In this document: piece by piece, positions 1 through 13,989 of the stretch | Numbering within the stretch: position 1 is the stretch's first letter | Layout: each line of letters starts with the position of its first letter | DNA from: Siphonodentalium dalli | Lineage: Eukaryota > Mollusca > Scaphopoda > Gadilida > Siphonodentaliidae | Assembly (NCBI GenBank): GCA_032622095.1 | Contig: CP136064.1 | Coordinates: forward strand, 252,220,484-252,284,483 | Direction of reading: 5' to 3' | Length of the DNA: 64,000 bases | Program-made: the position numbers and the translations under genes | The notes under the pieces: generated by a model | The model's database searches: none | Told to the model about the DNA's origin: nothing | The model's input: only the letters and a program-made list of their open reading frames with translations

Positions 1-724
1 AGGCTTTAGTTACATCAAGACAAGTTTATTTATTTCAGTTTTACATTTCTCGAAGCTTCTTTCCGAATGGTGTCGGGAAGGAATTTTTTCACCCCACCGT
101 CCCATATGCAACATGCCATAGCTTAATGTCATCTCCACTAAGGCCCATATTGAAGTCCCAGTAACATAAATATGGTGTTGTTGCTGTTATAAATTCTTAT
201 AATATGTTTTAAACTGTTACAAATGTCAAATAATGGCACAAAAGGTCTTTATTAAAAAAAATTGCACGAGGTTGTAAAAAACATGTTTTTTTGCCCCTCG
301 GGACACTCACCCACCCGGCATACGTTCCTGTATTTTTATTACCCCCCCCCCCCGGTATCACTGTAAACAAATTCCGTGTACAATATGTGACCAACAAATG
401 ACCAACTATCTCTCAGATATTCGATTAGATTGCCTAATGATTTTTGAGTTGCAAAGTTAAATAAAGTCAAAACAAGTCAGTAATGTGTAATTAATAAAGA
501 GACAGAGTATAAGCCGTAGAGTAAGTGGTAGTTAATTAACACCTCGATTAGAGTGATATACGCAAATGTTATGTTCGTTGTTTAGTAGCTTTGTATTCAA
601 ATAATGCTAATAACTCAAACAAACGAGAGGCTGATCACGATCGGCAGATGTTTAACCCATACCTTGGTGATAGTGATTAGCTATTTTCAGCTTGGGTCGC
701 TAAAATCTTATTTAAAAAAAAAAA
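1..724. other. Non-coding flank, no recognised feature
   Basis: AT-rich sequence with a run of 12 C at about 344-355. The 62-aa frame on the minus strand here shows no motif. Nothing supports a gene. Confidence 0.6.
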
Positions 725-1090
725 AAGGGCCATAACACCATTACCCAAATTTGAATTATATCTGTATTTTGGGCTGAGAAACTCACATACCAAATTTGGT
801 TTCGATCAGATAAATCTGTTTTGAGTTATTGTGGATTCTAAGTTGAAGAAGGGCCATAACTCCATAAAAAAAACTCTGATCAAACCCACATTCGAACTCT
901 AACTTGGGCTGAGAAACACATATATAAAATTTGGTTCCGATCGAATAAAATATGTTTGCATTATTGCACCTTGCGTAAAGTGTCTACGGACAGACGGATA
1001 GGGAGACAGATGGACGATCGACGAGTTGTGAATCTGGACGTCGCCACTATGTGTACCATACTATGATATGGGTAGTAGGGTACACATACA
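725..1090 (+). repeat. Dispersed 'gggccataac' repeat, copy 1
   Basis: Two units with agggccataac(t/a)cc, accaaatttggttccgatc and tttgggctgagaaac, ending in ctacggacagacggatagg and a tgtaccatactatgatatgg block. The same layout recurs at four other places in the window. Confidence 0.82.
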
Positions 1091-1517
1091 AATATCAAAA
1101 TAAATGAATCATTCAATAGGAGCAAAGAGTGCGTCAAAATAATCCAATATTAAATGAGATATATCAGATAAAAGGTATTCCTATCAGGAATGTTAAGGGT
1201 TAATTACAAAAATCCATGCAAGTGAAGGAGGAGAAACCTGGAAATATAATAGAATAATTAAATCAACAATATAAAATAGCATAAAATTAATGACCAGGGT
1301 TAATAATTTTAACTCTATAAAATTAGGGCACTGTACCGGGTATGTCACTTGAATATTGCATTGATAGACTATCATTGGATAGATACAAGTCTATAAACAG
1401 CAGAATTCAGAGACCTATGTAGGAGTTAATAAACTCTGGACCATCACTGTCAGTACAGTCAGCTGTGATATCAAATTAATAGGACATCAAATTGGACTGT
1501 GAGACTTTATAAAAATA
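1091..1517. other. Non-coding spacer before foldback 1
   Basis: AT-rich; no motif or repeat border identified apart from weak similarity of ggttaattacaaaaatcc to 6800-6830. Confidence 0.5.
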
Positions 1518-4500
1518 TAGTCCAGGAGATATTGGTCGACCTCTGCACCCCCAGGACTTAACTTCACCCCAACAGTTTTCTTCCTTAAGGTCTCCTCTAA
1601 TTGTTTTCACTTGTTAACAAGAAAAAAAAGTGGCCGCAGAGACTCCAGACAAGATGGCGTCCATCATGGCGGCCATTTTTTTAAATGCACCAGGTCTCTT
1701 TGATCGCCGTTATAGTAAAGATGATGTCACATGCCGTCTTGTTTTCCGCTCGATTCGTTATGCTAATATATAACCCTTACAAATTAGCCAAAAATCCGAC
1801 ACTAGAATCCAATATGGCGGCCAAGATGGCCGCCGAAATGTGAAAATATGCTATTTTTCTGACATGTTACCACCTTTCGTTTGTCTCTGTTGGAAAATGT
1901 TAAAATTTTTGCGTCATGTTATACATTTATCATATAGAGGAGTCATTGGCGAACACATGGGGCCATAATATGCATTCATTGTGGGATATTTTTGTCCGAT
2001 ATCACGTTTTCCCAAATGCCGGTATCATAGGTCAAAGCCGAATATCCGTTAATAACGCGATGTTATGTTTCGAATCAATGAATGTCATTGCTATTATAAC
2101 AACACCCATGCATATATATTTACAGGAGATACTCGAGCTAGGATTCCTCTTATACCTGAGTTGAGGAATATTTACCCAAATCTAAGATGGCTGCCAAAAT
2201 GGCCACCAGAAATAAACAAATCTCCGAAAATCGCTTATTTTAACAACAGTGAGCATTAGTGTCATGACAACTACACACCTGCTTACTATTGTAAGTTGGG
2301 AACACTTAGGAGAAGAACTTTCCTTGTACCATATCCAAATAAAAGTCCCCCAAATCCAAAATGGCGCCCACAATGGCGGACAGATTTTGAAAAATCACCG
2401 AAATTCCCCCATATTCACATCATTGGGCATTATAATCAAGAAACTCCATCCATGCGTACAGTTGAGTTGGAAATACTGAGGTGAAGTAATTACCTTTCAT
2501 CTCATGCAAGAAGTGGTTTTCCAAATCGAAGATGGCGGCCAAAATGGCGACCGAAATTTGAAAACACGCCTACATTCCTTTACTTTCTTAGGATGGGCGT
2601 TATTGTTTCGCGATTTCTAACCACCATTACATGTAATGTTGATATGTATGAAGTATTCATTAGGGTTTGGCAAGTGATACTCACAGTTGATATGGCGGCC
2701 AAACTGGTGGGCAGAAATTGAAAAGAAGCCGATATTATCACATACTAATTTCAACTTTATGTCATAATATTGATTTGTATAAACGAAACGGTACATAATA
2801 TAAGCCATCTATTAGTTACAATGTAAGTCGTAGCCTTTTGGAAGGATGAAAACTCACAATCGCGATGTGGCATTTCAAAATCCATTCTCCACTAAGTTAC
2901 TGGCCGTAACCGTATATAGGTGCGCCGAATAGTCATATTATGACTTCCAAGAATCAAAACAACAGTACCTGAGCTTATTCTGAATTGCCACAGATTAATC
3001 TATCTCACTCACAACAACAGTTCATTACTCTTCTTTGTAGAAGGGTGCCACTAATCGGAATGTTTCAAACAATACATATGCCGGTGTCCAGCTCACGTGT
3101 TTGTTTCGAAAGCTTGGAATTCTTAGCGAGCTTCATTCGTGGTATAATTCAGATGCTATACATGGGGTATATGCGTCATCTTGTGCGATACACTATAAAG
3201 GTATTCGGTCGATGCGTCTACTAGCTTTCAGGAGGACCTATCTATCTGCGTATTGTCAGCTTTGGTGACCTAATGGGGATAACAACGTGTACACCTGGTG
3301 ATCTTCCCAAACAGCCACTTCTCAATATATGGTTCATCAATTCACATACTCATCTAATGCACTGACGTACCCGGACAACTTCTGTATATGGCTTCGAATG
3401 TTGAAAGTCCGACAGTTGACGGATGCATTTCTGCTAAGGCGTAGAAGACCATAATGCATAATATACCCAAACTCCTTGAACATGACCACAAGAACAAGCT
3501 TGTTGGCGTCCAGCAATCGTCTCACCGAGCAGATCCAAGCAGATGATAACAATACACACGGTGCTAGTTTGTGGGTATGTGTCATGATAGTGAAAATTAA
3601 ATTGGACCATGACTGCACCGCCCCTTATTTTGTTATGTTTTAGATTCAGACAGGGATCTCATGTGTGGCTTTGCTTTCCTTGTATGCTAAGATTGTATGT
3701 TCCCATCCGTTTGGAAGCCGTTCTTAAACAATTGGACCAGGAGTATGCCATTGGCTACTGTTGTATAAGCCCCACCAAGACTGGGTGTAGTCTTAAAGGC
3801 GATACCTTTGATAGTTGGTTGATATGTCATACTCACGCTGGGTGGTATGGTTCAAGAAAGTACAAATGCCATCAAGTTGCATCAACAAAAGGGTGAAATG
3901 TTCAACGCGAAGAACATCCAGAGGAATGTTACGTTGGTGAGCTCTTGCATTCAGTTCAACAAACGTTGGTACACCAAGTGATTTCTTGGTAACATCACCA
4001 TTGCGACAATTTTCCTGCACGAGACATTAACTACTATATTCTATAGTTATATATATATATAAAGCTATATGATCATAAAGTTCGCGTTCCCCAACGTCCA
4101 CAGCCATTGCCATCGAGACTGTAAATTGTTCTTTAAATACATAGTGAAATAAATGCACCACAGTTCCTGACATTTTCTTGAATAATACCGCCAACATACT
4201 GACACTAACCCCGAGAGAGGATAACAAAACACGCATACATTCATGCTATAAAGACATTATCCTTTAGTCCATCCGACTGTTTTGAGGGAGGCTAGCATAG
4301 TATTATCCAGACAAAAGTGTACGTAGTTGAATCAGAAAGGCTTCGAAACGGATGTGGAAATACAATCTTACCACACCAAATAAAACCGACACGCATGACA
4401 TTCGATATATTAAAACATACACCAGGTGTAGGGGTGGTACGTGTATACATTGGCCCATTTTATTCCCACTATCATGGCGCTTGTCCACAAACTAGCACCG

Positions 4501-6412
4501 CGAGCATTGTTCTTCTCTGCTGGGAGATATTCGACGAGACAGCTAGCAACCTTCGAAACACTGTCGAAGTTGTCCACATATGCCAATGCGTTCGCTGAGT
4601 GTGTGTTGACGAACCATCTATTGAGAAGTGACTAGCTAACTAGTTCGCCAGGTGTACATGTCGTTATCCCATGGGGTATGAGACACATACATAGAGATGA
4701 CCTTCTGTAAGCTTGTACTCATCGGCCATATGCCTTCCTAGTTCAAGATGACGGACAGATATCATATTTAGCAAATATTTAAAATCGTAAGCTAGACACC
4801 GGAAAATGAATTGTTTGAAACGTTATGATTAGAGGGACCCTACTCCCAGGAAGTGGTGAATACTTTGTCGGTGTGAGCGACCTAGATTTATCAGACAAAG
4901 AAATGGAAGCTGGTCCAGATAATTATGGACGTGACGTGGCAAACCAGAATATGTTATCAGGTAATTGTTCTGATATAACTATTCGGCGCACCTACGCTTA
5001 CGGCCATTATCGGCGCTAAGTGGAGACTGGATTTCGAAATGCCACATCGCGATATTAATGGTGGTTTTTCATCTTTCCAGAAGGATACGAGCTATGTTAT
5101 GCGTTTTGATAACTTTAAGTTGAACTGGTAGATGGTTTATGTACAGTTTCGTCCATACATACCGATATTATGACAAAAAGTTGAAATTAATATGTGAAAT
5201 TATCGATTTCTTTTCAATTTCTAGCCGCCAATTTAGCAGCGATCTTGGCTGTGAGTATCAATTGCCAAACCCGAATGAATACTTCATGTTACTATTCCAT
5301 ATCAACATGTAATGGTGGATATAAATCGCGAAACAATAACGCCCATCGTAAGAAAGTAAAGGAATGTAGACTTGTTTTCAAATTTCGGCCGCCATCTTCG
5401 ATTTGGAAAACAATTTCTTGCATGAGATGTAATGTAATTACCTCACCTCAGTATTTCCAACTCAATTGTAAGCATGGGTGGAGTTGTCTCGACAATAATG
5501 CCCAAATGATGTGAATATGAGGGGAATTTCTGTGATTTTTCCAAAAATCTGTCCGCCATTGTGGGCGCCATTTTGGATTTGGGGGACTTTTATTTGGATA
5601 TGGTACAAGGAAAGTTCTTCGCCTAAGTGTTCCCAACTCACAATAGTAAGCAGGTGTGGAGTTTTCATGACAATAATGTTCACTGATGTTAAAATCGGCG
5701 ATATTTTATTTCTGGTGGCCATTTTGGTCGCCATCTTCGATTTGGGCAAATATTCCTCAACTTAGGTATAAGAGGAATCCTAGTTTGAGTATCTCCTGCA
5801 CATATATATGCATGGGTGTTGTTATAATAGCAATGACATTCATTGATTCGAAACATAACATCGCGTTATTAACGGAGATTCGGCTTTGACCTATGATACC
5901 GGCATTTGGGAAAACGTGATATCGGACAAAAATATCCCGCAATGAATGCATATTATGGTCCCCATGTGTTCGCCAATGACTCCTCTATATGATAAATGTA
6001 TAACATAACGCAAAAATTATAACATTTTCCAACAGAGACAATCGAAAGGTGGTAACATGTCAGAAAAATAGCATATTTTCACATTTCGGCGGCCATCTTG
6101 GCCGCCATATTGGATTCTGGTGTCGGATTTTTGGCTAATTTGTAAGGGTTGTATATTAGCATAACGAATCGAGCGGAAACCAAGACGGCATGTGACATCA
6201 TCTTTACTATAACGGCGATCAAAGAGACCTGGTGCATTTAAAAAAAATGGCCACCATGATGGACGCCATCTTGACTGGAGTCTCTGCGGCCACTTTTTTT
6301 TCTTGTTAACAAGTGAAAAAAATTAGAGGAGACCTTAAGGAAGAAAACTAGTGGGGTGAAGTTAAGTCCTGGGGGGGGGGGGTGCAGAGGTCGACCAATA
6401 TCTCCTGGACTA
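1518..6412. mobile_element. Foldback 1: 4.9-kb inverted-repeat element with about 2.2-kb arms
   Basis: The outer ends are matching inverted sequences: TAGTCCAGGAGATATTGG at 1518 and its complement ending at 6412. Identity continues inward (CTCTAATTGTTTTCACTTG, the aagatggcgg blocks, the CGGTATCATAGGTCAAAG block at 2021 and its mirror near 5890) to about 3770 on the left and 4260 on the right, leaving about 0.5 kb of unpaired centre. Both arms translate to the same accidental peptide start (MGTLRRRTFLVPYPNKSPPN) on opposite strands, which shows the symmetry directly. Each arm contains roughly 170-bp modules built around aagatggcggccaaaatgg (about 1650, 1815, 2186, 2360, 2530, 2695). No transposase or RT motif is present, so it is non-autonomous. 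A palindromic segmental duplication is the alternative. Confidence 0.85.
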
Positions 6413-6914
6413 ATAAGCGAACACTGCAGAACCCAGATTCTGACAGGCCTCTCTGAGTACAGTAAGCTCCATCAATCACTTTTTGATAAGCAATTATTGC
6501 CAGTGTTGTGTATCTGCCTGGACTAGCAAGAGGGAATGTTATCATTATATTTCTAATAGAGTTGTCCACCACTCCACCATATACATGTAGCTTTTAAATT
6601 AGCTTTGGACTTACATGTATATGTATAACAAATGTACTCTCAACATTGCATATTGGATATTCACATGATAATTTATTGATAGCATTATATTAAATGCAAC
6701 TATTGCAATAAAATCTTCAAATAGGACATCACATCTAATTAATGTATACAACTATCAAATAGAGTGTTTGTTAATAACCCTGGTTCAAGAGTATAAGGGT
6801 TAATTAATCAAAATCAAAATCCATACAGATGAAGAGTGTGCTAAGGAAAACCTTGGTAATAAATATGAGGTAAATCAGAAGAAACATATTTGACTTGTTG
6901 ATTTGGATGGCATG

Positions 6915-7260
6915 TGTGTGAAATGTTAATTATTTCTAATCTGATCAACCAATCTATACCGAAATATACAGGTGAGCCATGTGTCATCATAAACCTGCAT
7001 ATAAAATATTAACACAATCGGACAAAAAATACATGAGTTATGGCATCGGATAGAACATGAACAGGTATGGATGGAAAGTGTTAATCATTTCTAAACCGAT
7101 CAACTGATCGATACCAAAAACTATACAGGTGAGGGGTGTGTCATCATATACATGCACATAAAGTTTAAACACGATCCGATAAAAAATACTTGAGTAATCA
7201 AATTAGATCGCAAGCGTCTACAGACAGATGGACAGACAGACAGATGAAATGGGTCACAAA
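6915..7260. repeat. Two tandem units of about 154 bp ending in a gacagaca tail
   Basis: tgttaattatttctaatctg at about 6923 is repeated as tgttaatcatttctaaaccg at about 7079. Matching cagtgtcatcata and cacaatcggacaaaaaatac segments follow. The right end runs into tggacagacagacagatg, the same kind of tail as other dispersed repeats here. Confidence 0.75.
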
Positions 7261-7393
7261 GGTTGGAAATAACACCACATACACATAGAATGGACATCCA
7301 CGCACCTTCAAACCAAATTTAACCATTCTATTCCGCTGTTTGGACCTGTGTTTGTTTTTGTTCGTTGTTTAGTAGCAAATCTACAACTGTATA

Positions 7394-7610
7394 TACAGTA
7401 ATGCTCTAATTAATCGACCTCTTAACCAAAGCAGAATTATGGGTAACTTTTCAGGATTTAGTCGGAAATATGGCTTGTTGCCATTCATCGGAAAGCTCTC
7501 GGGGAGAGCTTTCCGATGAATGGCAACAAGCCATATTTCCGACTAAATCCTGAAAAGTTACCCATAATTCTGCTTTGGTTAAGAGGTCGATTAATTAGAG
7601 CATTACTGTA
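7394..7610. mobile_element. Perfect 217-bp palindrome with CAGTA ends and TA borders, copy 1
   Basis: TACAGTAATGCTCTAATTAA reads inward to gagctttccgatgaatgg and back; the two halves are essentially identical around a GGG centre at 7501-7503. TA-CAGTA...TACTG-TA ends suggest a Tc1/mariner (pogo/Tigger-type) MITE. No coding capacity. Confidence 0.88.
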
Positions 7611-7837
7611 CATGTAATTAACTCATGAAAGCTCCCGATGGATCCTGGTCATGTACGACATATCTACTTAGTCATTTAAAGATATTCATATACATAGTTA
7701 GGAACATACTCAGACCACGTTCTGGGGTTGGTCAATGCTGGCCGTAAAGACAAAGAAGATGCAAGATAAGTAAAATAGAGTAAGTTTTACCCAAATCATT
7801 AACAAACTCATGGAGTCAGAGCCTGAGGTTATTTTGT

Positions 7838-8515
7838 GATGATTATATGGGCGAATATTGACAGATAAACTAACCCCAGGCTCTTAGTATACAAGTCTAA
7901 TTATTTTTGGTAAAATTTGCTCGATTTTTTACGTACCATCCCCCCAGGATCTCAGGATGTGGTCAACCAAGGGTCAACAAGGCCTGATTATCTGGAAGAC
8001 GGATAGGAAGGATGATATGGGCAAGTATTGACAGATAAGCTAACTCCGGGCTCTGAGCATACGAGTTTGTTAATTATTTGGGTAAAATTTTCTCGATATT
8101 TTGCGTACCATCCCCCAGGATCTCAGAACGTGGGAAACCAATGGTCAACAAGGCCTGATTATCTGGAAGACAGATAGGAATGATGATATGGGCGAGCATT
8201 GACAGATAATCTAACCCCGGGTTCTGAGTATACAAGTTTGTTAATTATTTGGGTAAAATTTGCTCGATTTTTTTTACCAAGGATCCCCCCAGGATCTCAG
8301 AACATGGGCAACCAATGGTCAATACGGCCTGATTATCTCGAAAAAGATAGGAATGATGATTATATGGGCGAGTATTGATGGTTAAACTCACCTGGGCTCT
8401 TCAGTATACAAGTTTGTTCGACTTCATTGGTTATTTTGGGTAGTATTTGCTTGATTTCTTATTTGCCATCACCATACATGTAGGATGTCAAAGACATGGT
8501 CAACCAAGAGTGATT
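7838..8515. repeat. Tandem array of about 172-bp units (four copies)
   Basis: The block gatgat(tat)atgggcgagtattgacag starts at 7838, 8011, 8182 and 8355. Each unit continues with a 'gggctctgagtatacaagttt' block, 'ggtaaaatttgctcgatttt' and 'ccccccaggatctcaga'. The last copy is more diverged. Confidence 0.9.
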
Positions 8516-10011
8516 TGAGACTCTTTATGGAAGGAGGGTAAAAACTCGATTAGGTGCGGTATTAGTTGATATATATCTTATTTTATTTGATAAAATACCA
8601 TCGGATGGCAAATAGCGCATATCAGTTGAAACTATCACTTCAGAAGGGCAGACCGTTTCGAGATTTCGCTTCATTTAATTGTGAAAGCATCATGCATCGG
8701 GATGGTTGACTGAGCATGAAGGCTGTAACCTTTTACAAAAATTTGGTGTACACAACTCATTGTGAACATATGTTGATGGGTGTGCACATCATATGCACCT
8801 GTTTGTGGTGTACTAAAACACTTCGGGTCTGTCATTATACACCACATATACACATGTTTTCAGGACTGCCATTATACACCGGTACACTTCACACTGATAG
8901 CCATGAAACTATGGGTCCACATTAAAAGGACCACATGTTACGCCGACTAACTGTGTGGGATAGCATCACTAAATTCACCCTCTGGGTTGCGAGGAACAGC
9001 TGGCATGCATATTGCAAAGGCATGATATTCAAAAGGAGTTAGCAGTGATGTGGATGGAGGGTCTGAACATTGAAATTTCCAACTGCACACTTTTGAGTCA
9101 GACCATATTCACATGATTTTGCCAAATTCCATTTGCATCTGCACCCTGGGTTGGAGTTTTCAAACTGGATACTCAAGCTCTCCAACTGTTGGAAATTTCT
9201 AACCTGACACCCCCTTAGGTTGAAAAATTACCAACTGATGGCCATTTCAGTCAAAATTGTTTAGCAGATCTTCTGATTCCGATTTAGGAGTAGGACAATA
9301 TGTGACCCTTTTGTTTGCGGGGGATAACTTTGTAATAATGGGAAGATTAGAACCCAAGAGACATATGTGATAACTCAGGTGTTAGCATGTTGACCGTCAT
9401 TTTATTATTATACATATAAACATGATATCATTATAAAAACAAGGGTCACACAGCATTCTTTGTTCACATTAATAAATATGTGTACATCTCATTTCAAGAG
9501 TCAAATAAATAAACATTGTCATTCAATTCAACAGATGAACCAAACCATTACAATGAAGAATATGAACAAGGGTTTAATATTTGTTGATGAGTAGTTACTA
9601 GATTCCCATTTATTCATTTGTAGGGACATTCAACTAATAAGGTTATTTTCTTAATTTATTACTTTAAAAACTTTACAAAACTAGGTATTTTATCAACCTA
9701 TTTCGATAGCTTACAAATTCAAACACAAATATTATTAGGTGTATTTTGGGTCGCAAACAACCAAGTGGCTTTACATGTAGCAATTTATTAAAGTTGAATA
9801 TTTCTGGCTGTCCAACTAGAACCTGGTGATACCTTATGCATCCAAAAGTACAATTATTTCGGTGAAATTAGGAAGTTTATCAAAGGACTGTCAATGATTG
9901 CTATCAAAGATATAGAACACAGATGTGGTATGCCAGATGTAGGGTGATAATAGAGCAAGCAACCACGCTATTAGCTGGATAAACAAACCATCTCATTTTT
10001 ACACAACTCAG
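8516..10011. other. Non-coding stretch downstream of GORASP
   Basis: No coding motif. Contains minor duplications (cattatacacc at about 8833 and 8871) and a scrap of the 'catttgcagaatgagg' family at about 8948-8995. Confidence 0.5.
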
Positions 10012-10276
10012 TTAACCCATCCATGACTGGAGCTTCCTGAAATTTTGCGAATAGCCTGTGCCAATGCATTGTTATATATGCAAGTCTCCCATAGGGAGTC
10101 TCGCATATGTTAGAGAATGCATTGGCCTAACAATATTTACCTTGACCTTGTAAGCCAGTGCATTCTCTTATATATGAGACTCTCTATGGGAGATTCGCAT
10201 ATACATGTATATGAGAATGAACTGGCACAGGGTCTTTAATGCCGCACCAGCACAGCTCTCATCATGAAATGGTTAA
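10012..10276. mobile_element. TTAA MITE family B, copy 1
   Basis: TTAA borders with diverged ends CCCATCCATGACTGGAGC and its approximate complement. The interior carries two hairpins of the CATTCTC...TATATGCGAG type, also found in family A. About 265 bp. Confidence 0.75.
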
Positions 10277-10584
10277 GGTTACTCAAATGTATCAATTTGT
10301 AATGAAAGTTAATAATGTATATGAACCATGAGATTTTCAATGAAAACATATTGACTAATAATAGTGTCACGCTAGTGAAAATTGCATTTTATCACATAAT
10401 TTGCCCATAAAAGCAGTTTCATAATTATCGATAAGGGACACGTTTAATATCGGCGCGTGCGATGACGTCACATCGTTCTTCAAATGACTTGCGATCGCTG
10501 CGGTTTTTATCGTTGTTTTCGATGGATATTTCGCATTGCTTCGCGTTTATTTGATCATGTGATAAAAGGTATCTCACACTCGTC

Positions 10585-10696
10585 CTATTTTATACGTAAT
10601 TTATCAACCTCGTCCACTAAATTTTATTTGAGCCTCGGTAAACCTCGGCTCAAATCGAATTTAGTGAACTCGGTTGATAAATTCCGTATAAAATAG
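10585..10696. repeat. 112-bp imperfect hairpin
   Basis: CTATTTTATACG(T)AATTTATC...TTTGAGCC and the complement GGCTCAAAT...GATAAATTCCGTATAAAATAG, with a 12-base loop tcggtaaacctc. Upstream at 10467 is a GATGACGTCACATCG word. Likely a MITE remnant. Confidence 0.75.
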
Positions 10697-11816
10697 AAAC
10701 TCATGTAAGATCCTCTATTTACTAAAAAATAATTGTACTCAAAATAAAGAAAAGTACATTTTTCCTACTTATTTCAGACTGTTAACTGGATTTCATCTTC
10801 CAGACAATCCAATGAGATCTGTAACAGAATCATAGGCCAAACTGCACTTCCAGGTTCTTCAGCATGTTTTAGACTGAATTTGTAAACCAAACAGGTAAAA
10901 GGAAAGATCTATCATATAAGAATAACTAATAAGACTGTATTCCCATTATGCTGGGTAGAACTTGATGTGAGCTGGCATTATAAACCTACCAATTTACTCT
11001 ATTTCAACAACTGAAGTTCATATTATAATATTTACATAGCCCGCCTGTGTTATGCTAACTACTGTTCAGCAATTGGTCAACCACCAATTTGGTCACCCGT
11101 TTCAAACCTCAATAACACACAGACCGTAACATGAACACGACGTCACAAATTGTTAGCCTAATCTGACCTAACCACTAAAAGCGGTCAGCAGAATAATTGG
11201 GCATGCTTTTCAAAGCTCAGCCGTATAGCACCTGAAGCCAGTTATTTATATCGATCACGTTATCATAGCTAAGTGCTTGGAAATCTTATATTGGGCTGAC
11301 TTAATGTGCTGCATATGCTGGTCTCAAATTCTCAACAGATTTTGAGAAAATAAATAAGAATACACTCAGCTTTTTTATGGGAATAAATCATCAAAAAGCT
11401 ATATAAATATATTAAATGAATGTAATGGGTGTGTGTGTTATTGAGGATACAGCGCTGTGGTCATTGTGGGCACATTCAGTAAGAACCGCTTCACATAATG
11501 TACCCCATGTGCCGAATACCTCAATAACATACTACATTCATTTCTTAAATAAAATGTTCAATATTATGTTTTTATCTGGAAGCTCTTAAGCCACAAAAGC
11601 ACAATAATTGCATAAAGAGTCTGAGGACTGTTGGGCTGTAATGATCCATTATGTCACATTAAGATAGGAATCACAATACATTATCATATGTATCATGATA
11701 CACTACTAAATTAGTGTTCTCATATGACTTACAGTACCACCTCAATTATCAGAACTAACATATCTATAACTGGAGATAGAGTTCATTTTTAACTAATATG
11801 CAGTTTAATGATTAGC
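10697..11816. other. Non-coding stretch, nothing recognised
   Basis: AT-rich sequence between a hairpin and a palindromic element. The same goes for 12034-13316. Short frames there (for example 12703-12909) lack motifs and splice context. Confidence 0.5.
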
Positions 11817-12033
11817 TACAGTAATGCCCTAAGTAATCGACTCCTTAAACACAGCATATAATTATGGGTAACTTTTCAGGATTTAGTCGGAAATATGGCT
11901 TGTTGCCATTCATCGGAAAACTCTCGGGGAGAGCTTTCCGATGAATGGCAACAAGCCATATTTCCGACTAAATCCTGAAAAGTTACCCACAATTCTGCTG
12001 TTTAAGGAGTCGATTACTTAGGGCATTACTGTA
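11817..12033. mobile_element. 217-bp palindromic TA element, copy 2
   Basis: Same length and sequence as the copy at 7394-7610 (TACAGTAATGCCCTAAGTAA outer end, cggaaaactctcggggagag centre), with a few mismatches between arms. Confidence 0.88.
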
Positions 12034-13316
12034 GATGAGTCAAATACACATAATAGACATGTAAACTTGCGAACATTGCAGGCTTTGCTCTTTAAACATG
12101 CTCATCTTCCAAAATTACTTGATTTCATGTATCAAGATACACATGACATGAATCGATAAGCATAACATGATACATTGAATTCACAATGAATCGTTACAAC
12201 CTACTGAGGAGGTGCAATCTTCTGACCAACTGCTGAGGCAACTGGAATTTAACAGCCTGGTTTACAAACTAATCCTACAATTTTTTTCTCAATATTGGTG
12301 TATGTTCATGCTGATTAAAATATGAAGCATGTGTCAGTGGTGAAGAAAATGTTTAATGCAGTCCCTTTTTTGTGTTCAAATTATTTCCATTATTTCTAAT
12401 GGGAAGAATCTATGGGAAGAATCATCTGTTTATTATTATTATTTATACAATTTAATTAAAACTTATCAGATTAGAAAAAAAATTGAAATTCCTGAATTTT
12501 ATTTTTTCCCATCCTGCATCTACTTATTTTCAACACAAATGTTTGTAAACCAGGCTATTTTATTGTTGTGACCTAACAATTCTATTAACCTGGTCAATGT
12601 TGCTGTAAGTTAGACATGGGTCTCTAACAACATAACATGGCCTGCTATGCTAAGGGAAATTATATCTAAAGGGTAATACTATAAATTATAAGTCAAAGAG
12701 ATATGTTTAGAAGTACCACCAGAGGTGCCAGAGCAGGGAACAAGGGGAGAGCTGACCAGCCATCAAGAGGCCACAGGGGAGGGGACAAACTGCCCTTCAT
12801 TCTTTGCAGAATAGCAAGAAAAACATGTGATATCAACAAAGAGATAATTGTTATTTTGGCACAGAACAAAATACATGTTTCGATAGTTTTATATATGGCT
12901 AATCCTTGAAAGTGCCTGAAAAATGCTCTTTTAGTACCAGTTGTCAGTAAACCTACATCTATACAATGTATTCAACTGGTTTGATTACCTGTCGTTCACT
13001 TTCTATTACCCAAACCAAGGGATTCCGAGTCAATAGAGCCAGGTTTAACATAACAGTGTGATGTATTTTGGGGGAAGCCCACACAATTCATAGAAATGTC
13101 ATGTCAATGAGATTGCGATAGACTCAGTATGACCTTGAGTATGTTCACACAGACCCTATCATTATCTAGCATCGCAATATATTTCTATAAGTTCTGTTTC
13201 TCTGCCCTTGCATGCTTCTGACACCACTCAGTGTGACTGTAAACAGTGAGAAGTGATAACCATGTCACGCTAATCTCAATCAACACTGGAGAGGCTTTGC
13301 AAAACCATAATTCCTT

Positions 13317-13573
13317 TTAACCCTTTCATGGCGGGAGCTGCGCCGGTGCAGCATCAAAGATCCTGTGCCAGTGCATTCTCTTATATATGTGAGTCTCCAA
13401 TAGGGAGCCTCACACATATAAGAGAATGCACTGGCTGTCAAGGTAAATATTTTTAGGCCAATGTATTCTTTTATATATGCGATGCTCCCTATGGGAGACT
13501 CGCATATATAAGAGAATACATTGGCACATGGTTTTCGCAAAATTTCAGGAATCTCCAGCCATGAAAGGGTTAA
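13317..13573. mobile_element. TTAA MITE family B, copy 2
   Basis: The best family B copy: TTAACCCTTTCATGGCGGGA at the left, CCATGAAAGGGTTAA at the right, two hairpins between. 257 bp. It is followed at once by a gggccataactc-type repeat. Confidence 0.85.
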
Positions 13574-13589
13574 CAGTTAGAAATATGTT

Positions 13590-13770
13590 GGGCTCCGTAA
13601 AAAGGGCCGTAACTCTGGTGCAAATTTGTGTGCAGAACCCAAATTCGAACTTGACATGTATTTTATGCTAGTAAAGCCACATACCAAATTTATTTCCATT
13701 CAGTCAGACTTACTAAAATTATCATCTGGAATCGAAAAAAGCGAACGGATGGATGGACAGACGAATCATT
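13590..13770 (+). repeat. Dispersed 'gggccataac' repeat, short copy
   Basis: aaaagggccgtaactctgg, acccaaattcgaacttg and ggatggatggacagacg match the family in order, in a single unit. Confidence 0.7.
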
Positions 13771-13989
13771 AACATAATACGTCCCTATATACAGTTAGGA
13801 AAATGGAACACTGGTGAGAATTCTAGAGCAGGGCCAGGAAGCTACGTTATGTATGTAATCTCTAAACCGCCGCTTCAGACGTTCGGGTAGCTGCTATCTG
13901 GAACTCATGCAGTGGATGAGCTAGATATTTGTTGCAGGAGTTAATGTATTTACAAACTAAAGCGATTATGTGCATTTTACGAACATCTA

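Noticed and set aside
10460-10480. GATGACGTCACATCG word as a CRE-type promoter site
   Set aside because: A single 8-bp match without a nearby gene start is not evidence of a promoter; it lies next to a MITE-like hairpin.
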